A stretch of DNA of 64,000 bases, taken from NCBI RefSeq assembly GCF_000090795.2, contig NW_003546273.1:293014-357013 (forward strand), given 5' to 3'. This document shows, piece by piece, positions 15,882-27,781 of this stretch (its first letter is position 1; every line of letters starts with the position of its first letter). Under the pieces are notes generated by a model. The model searched no databases and was not told the DNA's origin. It worked only from the letters and a program-made list of their open reading frames with translations. The translations under genes were made by a program, and so were the position numbers. Source of the DNA: Amphimedon queenslandica. Its lineage: Eukaryota > Porifera > Demospongiae > Haplosclerida > Niphatidae.

Positions 15882-16786
15882 TGACAGAACTAATTCTATA
15901 ATAATAAAATTGAATTTTTTTAGATCTAGACTAGCTAGTGTCATTATGATAAATTGTTTTGTAATCATTGATAATTGTGCATGGTTGTTTCTAGTGATGA
16001 TTTTGAAAACAAACAAATCTCAAACAAATAATAGTTACGATGGTGTTGTTTATAGTTGTTTGTAGTATTTATGGTACACAGTGTAATAAGCAGTAGCTAT
16101 ATGGCATGGGATACAATTGTTCTCCCAATAATAAGGGGTCTGAACTATGGCACATATTAGTTTCGTGGGGCCAGACTCTACCCTTTCAAAAAAGGGTGGA
16201 GTCTGGCCCTGCAACACCTGAGACTAGGGACATATAGCATGAACTCCCAAAATGATGTATATATCACCAAAGCAATGCACAATTGGTTGTAACTTAAAGT
16301 ACTAGCTATAACATTTTTATGACACAAACTTCTGCACATAGTCTACAAGATGTATTTGATGCCACAATGTATTGTAAAGCATAACGCATGCATGTATCTA
16401 AAAAATTTACCCCAAATATTCTGAGCCTAGACTTCACCAAGTCACTAGTCTGACTATAGATGCTACATACATCTAGTGTCTATGGTCTGACCATAGATCA
16501 ATAGTCAGACCATAAATATAGGCTGGCCAACCATGCATGCATTACACATGCCATGCATGTGATGTGACATAAGTGGGAGTGTTAGAGTTTCTTGGAATTA
16601 GAACAGTATACATAAGTGATAAGTTCTGGTAAACTAATAATCAAAGCATTTCCAGGAATTATTAAGACTGCTTAATTTTTATAAGAGTGTAGTCTAACCA
16701 AGAATAAAACTAATCTGCAATCAGCCAAGGCACAAGACTCAAGCTAGGAAAACTACTGAGCTCCACTGATACTACTGAATGCTGAT
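15882..16786. other. intergenic spacer with hairpin, no gene
   Basis: AT-rich. Contains a short inverted repeat at 16168-16209 (GGGCCAGACTC against GAGTCTGGCCC around a CCCTTT/AAAGGG stem). A region from about 16480 is shared with the dead copy at 13430. No coding feature. Confidence 0.6.
16168..16209. repeat. 42-bp hairpin
   Basis: Eleven-base arms GGGCCAGACTC and GAGTCTGGCCC, plus an inner CCCTTT/AAAGGG pairing. Could be the remnant of a small foldback element. Confidence 0.75.
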
Positions 16787-18535
16787 ATGAAGTTGCTTAG
16801 TATCTTTTCTCTTTTTGTGGCTTTATTCTGTGCTGTTCACAGCCAATGTAAGTAGTAAACTATGAAACTGAAATTATTAATGAACAGCAGTTAGCTTATT
16901 AAATGCATCTCTCTATCTATAGTTTTAGCTCGTGGGACTGTTCAACTAGTTGTAAATGGAGTTCCATTATCATCTTATTCATCTGGGATAGTTCAGATCT
17001 ATTACTTTACCAGTTCCTCCAGTTCAAACAGATGGGGCAATATTTGTTATGATATTAGTACATTTGATAGCACTGAAGCTAGTGTCATTTGTCATCAGTT
17101 GGGATATAGTGGAGCATCAGGTTATGGTAGAGCTGGTGATGCAATAAGGTAGAATGCACACAAAAATTCTATTAAAATTACAATACACAACATGCGTGCA
17201 TGCAGCTCAGTCACTTCTATATATAATTTTTTGCATTTTGTGTACTCCATGCATGTGCTGAGCTAACTGCAGATAGTCTGAATATAAAAGTGTGGGCTCA
17301 AAGTATATTTTAAAAGGCAACTAACTGAAGTGTAAAGTTGTTGTTAGTTTTATATGCAGTGGGAGAGTTCTGACCCCATATCCAGGGGTTGAGAAGTTAG
17401 AGAGTATTTCTTAATTCAATTCCTCATTGATTCTGACTTTGTAGCTTATATGGAACTGATACAGCTGCTACAATTCTTGCTGATGTTAATTGTGGTAGTA
17501 GTAGCTATTTAACACTGGAGCAATGCAGCTTTTCAAGAATTATCTCAAGTTCCTGCACCAGTAACAGTGAAGATGTATATGTATCATGCTGTAAGTAACA
17601 TAATAGAACAAATACAAATGATAAAATTTAAAAGTTCATGCAGTCATGAACTAATAAATAGCCTTTCACCTGCATTATTAATTTTTCAATAAAATTGTTA
17701 AGGTACTATTATTTATAACATCCACTTCACAGATACATCAAGAATTTGGGACAGACCTTATTCTGGACAGATTCGTCTAGTAGGAGGTACTTATTCAAGT
17801 TATGGTAGACTGGAAATATATTGTAATGAACAGTGGGGTACAGTATGTGATGATAGCTTTGGTTACATTGATGCTAGAGTTGCCTGCCGTCAGTTAGGAT
17901 ACAGTGATTACAGCACATATACTGGAAACCTGTTAGTAGATCTAAATCTATAGTGTTCATAATCTTAATAACATGCATGCATATTATTAATTGTTGACAC
18001 TGTAATAATGAATCAATTTTTGGTGAATCTAAATTAACAATTCAATTTTTATCTTTAATAGTGCTGGGTATAGTTCTCAACCTATATGGTTAAAAGATGT
18101 CGATTGTAGCAGCAGTTCATTTGATTGTCTTGCCAATTGTGCATCTTGTCCCACTTTAGAATATACGTGTAGACATAGTCAAGATGTGGCCTTGGGATGC
18201 GGTAAGCTATTTTATGCACATTACAACTTTAAAATCAACATATACTACATGTAGATCTATAATTATCTTTTTGCTACAGAATTTGAGAGTACTCTAACTG
18301 CATCCTCTAATACACTAAGTACTTGTCGTTATGCTAACTTTATACCAGGTAAGTGTCAATAAACTAGTACAATGATGATAATAATACTATATATTTAGAG
18401 AGTAACACTCGTTATATCATTGGAGGTGTTGTTTTTGGAGTGCTAATATTAATTTGCATATGCTGTTGCTGCTGTTGCTGTTGTTGTTATTATGGTATAA
18501 AAAAGTCTGATGAGAAACCTTCAGTAACTGATTAA
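16787..18535 (+). CDS. two-SRCR type I membrane receptor (SRCR gene 3)
   Basis: Exons 16787-16847, 16929-17148, 17445-17590, 17733-17931, 18062-18201, 18280-18348, 18399-18535; 323 residues. Signal peptide MKLLSIFSLF...VHSQ, then SRCR-1 (RGTVQLVVNGVPLSSYSSG) and SRCR-2 ([20 protein letters not shown]). The TM segment IIGGVVFGVLILICICC runs into a Cys run, and the tail is KKSDEKPSVTD. Exon 2 could instead begin at 16923 (acceptor CTATAG), adding two residues; 16929 matches the paralogues. This gene looks intermediate between the stub-tail genes 1-2 and the main cluster. Confidence 0.87.
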
Positions 18536-18803
18536 AATTACTCTAAATGGCTTATTATTGTTTAGTATAGCTAGCTATAGATAAATTTATTTTTGTCATA
18601 AGCCAGTGTGTGAGTATGCACTTCTCTTTTGCTATTTTTTAGTTGTGTTCTTAGTATGATTAGATCTACTTATTCAAAATACAACAAGTGGATGCCCCTA
18701 CTCTTCAGTACTCTTCTTCATCATATGTTATTATTGTTACCTGATACATCAGACTGTCATGCATAGATCTATTTTGATGACCCCACAATTAATACATCAT
18801 TAA

Positions 18804-19321
18804 TTGTTTAGTATTTGGGATAATCAGTTCCACCCTAGCCTAGCCAAGTAATAGAGAGGAAGGAGAGGGAGAGTGATTTATATCTTATGCAAAAACCCAA
18901 TGCATCAAGTGGTCAAGACACCCACACAACTAATGAAACATGCAATTTTTATGTAAGATGTTCAAAAAATGGCTAGAGAAGAATTTTCCATTTTTATATT
19001 TTTTGCTACATGCCTATTATGTAATACATGTATACCAGTATTATTATTATGGGTAAGTCAACAAAAATTAAATAGAGGATATTTATATAATGATTTATAT
19101 GTACTTTGACTTACCATACAAAACTTCAGACACTGATTCACACTCTTATAATATACAGGAATGGCTCAATGTTGCTCCAGATTGATGTTGATACTGATAA
19201 AGGAGGACTCACTTTGAACAAGAACTTCTTTGTTGATTTTGGACAGGAGCCTGACGGACCGTCATTGGCTCATGAGGTCCGATACCCGGGCGGAGACTGC
19301 ACCTCTGATATATGGCTTTAA
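18804..19321 (+). pseudogene. broken duplicate of SELENBP1 exons 11-12
   Basis: 18804-18849 resembles the end of SELENBP1 exon 11 (TTTGGGATAATCAGTTCC and CTAGCCAAG). 19159-19321 is an almost unchanged copy of exon 12, with the acceptor, [33 protein letters not shown] and the stop. The ten upstream exons are absent. Part of intron 11 is also copied (about 18900-18960 and 19080-19158). With the adjacent end of the minus-strand gene it forms a direct repeat of 10037-11111. Confidence 0.92.
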
Positions 19322-19401
19322 AATTAAACAAATACTACACAACTTGATCATTAAAATATATTTCATGTAGAAACAGTGTTTCCATTATTAGATTTTAGTT
19401 A

Positions 19402-22400
19402 TTAATCAAGTTTATTATTTCTGTCTGGTAAGGTTGACATTTGTAGGTTATTGGTAGGAGGTTGGGTCCTCATGTTTCTCTTCCATTTTATGATGAGCGC
19501 TGTGGTCATTACTAGGAACAAACTACAGACTATCAATAGTAAAACAAAGACAACAATAACTGTCCAAAACCCAATTATACCAATAGCATCAGAAGTACCT
19601 AATAATAAAAAGAGATGCATATAGTTTAAATTGTGAATTAATTAAAAGGATATGAACAACAAAAATAGATAAAGAATACAGTAGATCCCTTGAGAAATAA
19701 CACCTCATTAATCATTATACTAGTAATTAATGTCTAATTTCATTATTTTTTATTGCATTACCAATTTACCAGTGATTGTTAATGTAGGTACAGTAGCCGT
19801 TGTACTAGTGCTAGTAGAACTGGTCATAAAGTGAATCAGGGAAATGTTGTTACAATTGAGACTACTGCAGCAACAGTGATACATGTTCGGAATCTGCTCA
19901 AGTTCCTTGAGCTCACATTGAGGATTAGAACAAGATGGTAGAGTATCAGTAGAACTCGCTATCAGAAAATAAATAATAATGTTATAAAACACTCAGCGAA
20001 AAGTAAATACAATACTTGGAAAGCGACCACACGTCAGTGCAGAGAGGTACCAGTTCTTCTCCTCATCATCATATCTGTACTGAGCATAACATGATCCTGT
20101 TACCTAATAATAAATAAATAATAATAATAATAATAATAAATAATAATAATAATAATAATAAATAATAATAATAATAATAATAAATAATAATAATAATAAC
20201 AAATAAAAAGCAAATAAAGATTGTTATACTATCATTATCCGCTTACACAAGGCTCCCTTCCAATATCACTCTTAGTAATGTTTTTAATTGGTATATCAAT
20301 ACTGTAGTAAGACGAGCAATAGAATGCACTAGAAGTCCCTAATTTAGACATAAAAAAGTAAAAATTTGAATAAGACAAAAATATGATATGCTTAACTACT
20401 GTAGATGCCTATACCAATGCTGTTTACACAGTAATTATTATATAGGTGCATGGTGTCTGTATGAATTGAGGTTGGTTTTTCAAGATTGCAGCCATTTTTA
20501 TGATAATACAAATAAAAATAGTTATTTTTACTCACATACATGTACCTACATGTCTATAATTAGAATAATTATTTTAAACTCACTAATGCATTTCCTTGAG
20601 GCGGTGTCAAGTATGTAGCCATTGTAACACTCACAATGATAACTGCCTCTTGTGTTGATACATAAGTGATCACAGCCACCATTAGCTACTATACATTCAT
20701 TAACATCTAATGTAAAATAATAAAAGAAAATACATTAACACTTTTAATAATAATTATGTAAAAAAATTAGTTTAAATGTAGCAAGTGATTCATGAAATTC
20801 AAAATGTGTGTGTTTTCATTTTTGACAAAACTTGGCCAAAGTCCCTGTACTATAGTACAGGTACTTTGGCCCAATTTTTTAGTGACTTTAAAAATTCATA
20901 AAAAATCTAATTTTGATCGGAATCAGCTCAAACTTGAAATACAATATAAGAACATGTATATGTATCAGAAAAAATCATAAAAATGAAGTATTCTCTCCTA
21001 GTCATTTTTGGCGAAATTTGGCCCGTGACCCTGTACTATAGTACAGGTACTTTGGCCCAATTTTTTAGTGACTTTAAAAATTCATAAAAAATCTAATTTT
21101 GATCGGAATCAGCTCAAACTTGAAATACAATATAAGAACATGTATATGTATCAGAAAAAATCATAAAAATGAAGAATTCTCTCCTAGTCATTTTTGGTGA
21201 AATTTGGCCTGTCACCCTGTACTATAGCACAGGGACTTTCGCCCAATTTTTGAGTAACTTTGAAAATTCATAAAAAATCTAATTTTGATCGGAATCAGCT
21301 CAAACTTAAAATACAATATAAAAACATGTATATACATCAGAAAAAATTATTAAAATGAAGAATTCTCTCCTAGTCATTTTTGGCGAAATTTGGCCCGTGA
21401 CCCTGTACTATAGTACAGGGACTTTCACCCAAATTTTGAGTAACTTTAAAAATTCATTAAAAATCTAATTTTGAATGGAATCAGCTCAAAATATTCTGAT
21501 AGTATATTGTATTTTGAACAAATTTGAAATCCACTGACCAGAACTTGCATGAAACATAGTCTAATAATCTTTTTTTTTACCATAACAGTACAATCCAAAA
21601 GTCGTTCTCAATCCTGGAGGGCATAAGCACCATAGCCTGTTCTTGATAACTTGACAAGAATATTCACAACCACGCTCAATACACTCTCTCACACCTAATG
21701 TAGGCAAAGGAAGAATTATTAGTATTCTCATTCCCGTTCTTTGATAATTCATACTCTCATTCTTATTCATTCAAATCAAACCTCATTCCCATTCTTCAAA
21801 ATCCTCATTCCCATGCCTTAATATTTTAAAACTCTCCTTCTTAGTCCTTCAAATTAACTCTAACTCCCCCATTCCTTTAACTCTCATTCCTATATTTCTT
21901 CAACTCTCATTCCCATACTTTCATTCCCATACTCTAATTCCCATGCTTACCATAAGACATCAATCTTGTAGGATGCAGTACTGTCTCATTCACATTACAC
22001 ATAGTCCTGTCACAGTAACACACATATTCATCAAACAGTGGCCCAGCATAACTAACATTAATAAAACACTCTGGACTAATTCTAAAATCATTTTTATTAG
22101 CAGTTGCTATGACAGCACATCCTTTGGAGTAAAGGTAGAGTTTGTTAGCTGTCCTGTTGGCTTTATAAACTGTCTGGCAGGTACAGGTATAGCCAATCGG
22201 GCAGTCAAGACATGTTTTGTATTGATGAATGCAGTTACCATCCTTCTCTGTGGTACAGTCATAAAATTCACACATGAGTTTATCTGTGAGTAAAATAAAC
22301 AATATATATTAAAATATCTATATTATCATACTATTAAATGTCAAACATAAAGATTTGTTTAAATTAAATGACAATCGTTAATACCTCTATATTAAGGACA

Positions 22401-23103
22401 GGTAGTGTGGACCCAATGTTGCATGTCCTTACAAAGGTTATCTTTAACTCGTTCAATTGGTTCTAGTCTCGTCACATCACTACCTGGTAGTGCAGAGCCA
22501 TGCATGGCAAGACTAATTTTGATACATAAATATTTTGGTTATGCTCAGTCACTGCTCCTTACTTCCATTACATTAACTTTTGTGGCCTAAAATTTAAACT
22601 TTTATGATTTCAGCTATTTATAATTAAATGCCAAAATGCATCGTTATTATAACGGTGAAAGCCATACCTTTAACATAACTGATAATTATTAAGTTTTATT
22701 CCATCATTAATTATTTATTAATACCTGACTTCGGTACTGATGCCCGATCCAGAGGGGGTAGGTGATAATTAAATTTAGGTTTAATGAGATGAGCTAGTGC
22801 AGTCTCTTCGTTACAATAATTAGAAGTACAGCAGCAATACTCCCCGCCCTCATCACTGTCATACTCCTCGTAATCACAACTGATCCTACAATCCAGTCTA
22901 CTGCAACCCAGTCTAGGTAGCCTTTCAAAATGGAGGGAGGGAGGGAAGGTGGTGTTCCTAAAGCAAGCTTGATACGTGCGTGGACATATCGTCAAGCATA
23001 GGCTAGTATTGTCTCCTGGGCAGTGATCAGTAAAGCAGGAGAGAAGAGAGGAAACGTCAGACGAGAATAAAAGAATCAAGAAATGAAGGAAGAATAGGGC
23101 CAT
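19402..23103 (-). CDS. kinase-less membrane protein with activin-receptor-like and EGF modules
   Basis: Exons 19402-19598, 19770-19958, 20016-20103, 20247-20338, 20584-20706, 21581-21694, 21951-22283, 22725-23103; 504 residues. Signal peptide ~1-19. Two Cys-rich modules follow (~20-95 and ~128-225), each closing with a three-finger-type CxxxxCN motif ([19 protein letters not shown]). Then EGF-like 238-275 and calcium-type EGF 276-316 (DVNECI...[12 protein letters not shown]). A third module (~317-415) has [20 protein letters not shown] and ends [12 protein letters not shown], closely resembling activin/BMP receptor ectodomains. A Ser/Thr stalk and a TM helix (~447-472) precede a ~32-residue tail. 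No kinase. The module family assignment is by Cys pattern only. Confidence 0.82.
20104..20210. repeat. AAT microsatellite
   Basis: Long imperfect AAT/AATAAAT run abutting the splice acceptor side (exon edge 20103) of the minus-strand receptor-like gene. Confidence 0.9.
20825..21500. repeat. ~186-bp satellite array
   Basis: Nearly four tandem units. GATCGGAATCAGCTCAAACT recurs at ~20915, 21101 and 21288, with a diverged copy at ~21471 (spacing 186, 187, 183). Each unit carries a near-perfect CTGTACTATAGTACAG palindrome. It shares the GGAATCAGCTCAAACT and TATGTATCAGAAAA segments with the ~176-bp arrays at 900 and 59330. It lies inside one intron (20707-21580). Confidence 0.9.
21715..21950. repeat. 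CTCATTCCCAT minisatellite
   Basis: Degenerate pyrimidine-rich direct repeats of CTCATTCCCAT-like 15-25 bp units, ending at the donor of the exon at 21951-22283. Confidence 0.75.
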
Positions 23104-23190
23104 GTGATACCACGTGGGCGGATCTGGGCTGGCTATTAGCTATAAAAATAAACTGGTTTCCTGTGTAGCTTATACAATTGTAAGTTGACT
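23104..23190. promoter_or_regulatory. 87-bp bidirectional promoter with E-box and TATA
   Basis: Separates the ATG of the minus-strand receptor-like gene (23101-23103) from the ATG of SRCR gene 4 (23191). Holds CCACGTGGG (CACGTG E-box, 23110-23118) and CTATAAAAATA at ~23139. The block CATGTGATxCCACGTGGG recurs before SRCR gene 5 (25032-25049) and, with the E-box degraded to CATGTG, before SRCR gene 8 (33400-33417). Confidence 0.7.
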
Positions 23191-24834
23191 ATGAAGCTGC
23201 TTAACACGTTTGCTCTTATTGCGGCTTTACTCTGTGCTGTTCAGGGTCAGTGTAAGTACAAATGTGAAATTTATTAGTTTTAATTCATCATGCAAGCCCT
23301 GCAGCATCTAAAATTCTGTAATAATGTAGATCGTGGAACTGTTCAACTTGTTAGAAGTGGACCTTTCTCATCATCTTATTCAGCTGGAATAGTTCAGATC
23401 TACTACTTTAGCAGTTCCTCCAGTACACTCAGATGGGGCAATATTTGTTTTGATAGTTCATTTGGTAGCACTGAAGCTAGTGTCATTTGTAACCAGTTGG
23501 GGTATAATGGAGCATCAGGTTATGGTAGAACTGGGAACACGTCAAGGTATGTGGATAATCATTTGAAAATGTTATTACATGCACCCGATCAAGCAAACAC
23601 ATTATTGATCTATCATACAAATAAGAATACTTTTGTAGCTATGGAACTGATAGAACTGCTACAATTCTTGCTGGCATTAATTGTGCTGAGAGTAGCTATT
23701 TGACACTTGAGCAATGCAATGTGACAACAAACATCTCAAGTTCCTGTACCAGTGACAGTGAAGATGTATATGTATCATGCTGTAAGTGTGAAGTAAATAA
23801 AAAACATTTTAGTCACAAAGTATACACATATGACATTTGCTTATAAGATACCGATATATGCACAATTATACTCTTCACAGATACTACTAGAATCTGGAAT
23901 AATCCTTATTCTGGACAGATTCGTCTAGTAGGAGGTACTTATTCAAGTTATGGTAGACTGGAAGTATATTGTAATGGACAGTGGGGTACAGTATGTGATC
24001 ATAGCTTTGGTGCAACTGATGCTAGAGTTGCCTGCCGTCAGTTAGGATACAGTGATTACAGCACATATACTGGAAACCTGTAAAATATTAGGATATCTAT
24101 GCTATGCAATTATTCATTATACTGTAGTGCTGGGTCTAGCTCTCAACCTATTTGGTTGGACAATGTCATTTGTAGTAGCAGTTCAAATTGTCTTGCCTAT
24201 TGTGAGTCTTGTCCAGCTACACAGTATCATAACTGTAGACACAGTGAAGATGTGGCTTTGGGATGTGGTAGGTTATACAGCAATTATATGTTGTATTGGG
24301 TCAAAGAAATGCTGGTCAGAGTTTTAAAAGTTTGATAATTTCCAGTATGCATGAAAACCAGGAAATAGACACTTGGCTTTTATATTTTCCTGAAACTTGT
24401 TTGACAACATTTATAATGAATATTTAATATTTTCCTTAATAGAATTTAAAAGTACTTTTACGCCATCCTCTAATACATTGAGTACTTGTCAATTTGCTGA
24501 TACTGAGGCGTCCATAATAACATCAAGTGAATATTAATAAAATATAAAATATGATTATTTAAAGCCTATAGTTTTTAACAGCATTGGAGCTATCATTGGA
24601 GGTGTTATTGCAGGAATTTTTGTATGCATTGCTCTTATAGTAGCAATACCAATATGCATATGTTGCTGTTTGGGTGTTGGAATTGGTGCTGCTGTTCGTG
24701 GCAGCAATAGAAGGACCTCTACAAATGTTGCTGTACCACCTCCTGCTTATGATCAAAAACCACCACCAGCAGTAGCTTATCCTGCTACTGGTTATGATGT
24801 AGAGAAAAGTCCTCAGCAGGACCATTCCCAATAG
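23191..24834 (+). CDS. two-SRCR membrane receptor with Pro/Tyr-rich tail (SRCR gene 4)
   Basis: Exons 23191-23251, 23330-23546, 23639-23781, 23881-24079, 24128-24267, 24443-24526, 24572-24834; 368 residues. Signal peptide [10 protein letters not shown]...VQGQ; SRCR-1 ([20 protein letters not shown]); SRCR-2 ([20 protein letters not shown]). The TM exon reads [20 protein letters not shown], then CICCCLGVG. The ~65-residue tail has VPPPAYD (a PPxY WW-domain ligand) and [14 protein letters not shown]. The acceptor of exon 7 was set at 24571 to keep phase, in line with paralogues. Head to head with the 19402-23103 gene. The tail suggests coupling to WW-domain proteins (inference). Confidence 0.88.
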
Positions 24835-25195
24835 CTTTGCCAGTTGTGTTGAGTGGATATTGTATATACATATACACATGTACTTATTCTTCGTATTATG
24901 ATAATTTTTGTACATTTATTTCTTCATAATTATCATTATCATTATTTGTGTAAATTTTTATTAGTTTTAAGAGATCTGTATTTAAAAAATTATTTACATC
25001 AATTGATGTACTTCCATGACTCTCATGGAACCATGTGATGCCACGTGGGTGGGTTAGATCTATTATTAATTAGACTGGTAGGTGGGGTGTTAATAGGAAG
25101 TTTTATTATAAATATATAGTTAAAGTATTATTATCTTTTAGTTTTTCTGCTTTAGGTATAGCTGCTGTTGGTGGTCTAGCAGTTGCAATCTGATT
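24835..25195. other. intergenic promoter region of SRCR gene 5
   Basis: No gene. Contains the CATGTGATGCCACGTGGG element at 25032-25049. Just before the ATG is a leader (about 25140-25195: GCTGCTGTTGGTGGTCTAGC) conserved before SRCR gene 8 at about 33510-33545. Confidence 0.65.
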
Positions 25196-27053
<1,858 letters not shown>

Positions 27054-27231
27054 CTGAAGTTGTGGAGTACAGTGTCAAGTGCTTGCTTGAGAGTACTTTT
27101 ATTAACATTTAGTGTGTTTTTACTAATTTTAGTTATTCTGCTTAATTTTTATAGTTTTGTAGCTAGAAAATTGCTATTTGCTTTTTAATCTAGTGACATT
27201 AAAAGCATAAGATGCATCAAGTGTACATGTG

Positions 27232-27256
27232 TGCTCATGACCACACCCAAAACTCC
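27232..27256 (+). promoter_or_regulatory. conserved CACACCC promoter element, SRCR gene 6
   Basis: TGCTCATGACCACACCCAAA is repeated before SRCR gene 9 (35607-35631), gene 10 (37904-37928, one change) and gene 11 (42533-42556). In gene 9 it sits ~65 bp from the ATG with CTATATAATAGC between. Here a fold-back element separates it from the ATG. CACACCC is the core bound by KLF/Sp factors; function is inferred. Confidence 0.6.
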
Positions 27257-27292
27257 AGCTATTATAATAGCTTACATAGCTGCAAGGACACT

Positions 27293-27745
27293 GTTGAACT
27301 TTGAGCAATACAAAGTTCAATTGCATTCCATTGGTATGACGTGATCAAAAATGGCAGCTTTTAATGGATTGTATCACAAAACTAGCTTCTACTGCAGAAA
27401 CTAGAGGGATCTATGACGAGCCTTGGTGGTTGTTACAGTCACCATTGTAGGTAGAATATTTCTTTTTTGATTATAGACATGAATATAAGAAGGAGAAAGA
27501 GACAGTGCATCTTAACTTTGATCCTCTTCTTTACTTCATCAAATAAATCAATCTTCACTAGTTTATGATGCTAAAAATAACTGCAGCTATCATAGTTTCT
27601 AGTGAATTAATAAAAGTCCCACTGGCTCTATCCTGATGCTCTAAATTATTGTTAGAAGTGGTACAAGTGGAAAATTTTGGCCATTTTGCATCACGTGATA
27701 CAATTGAATGCAATTGAACTTCACAATTATTGCTCAAGGTTCAAC
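27293..27745. mobile_element. fold-back element in promoter of SRCR gene 6
   Basis: Arms of ~65 bp pair with some mismatches. The left arm has GTTGAACTTTGAGCAATA and TTCAATTGCATTCCATTGG. The right arm has the reverse complement CAATTGAATGCAATTGAA and GCTCAAGGTTCAAC. It shares internal sequence (GACATGAATATAAGAAGGAG) with the larger element at 37926-38967. Non-coding. Its insertion splits promoter sequence that is contiguous in SRCR gene 9. Confidence 0.75.
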
Positions 27746-27781
27746 CTTGACCTGCCTCTGTACGGCAGGGTGTAGCTGATT

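Noticed and set aside
19159-19321. A second SELENBP1 gene
   Set aside because: Only the last exon and a scrap of the previous one are present, with no start or catalytic region.
20825-21500. CRISPR-like regular repeats
   Set aside because: Unit length is ~186 bp without unique spacers; it is a tandem satellite in a eukaryotic intron.
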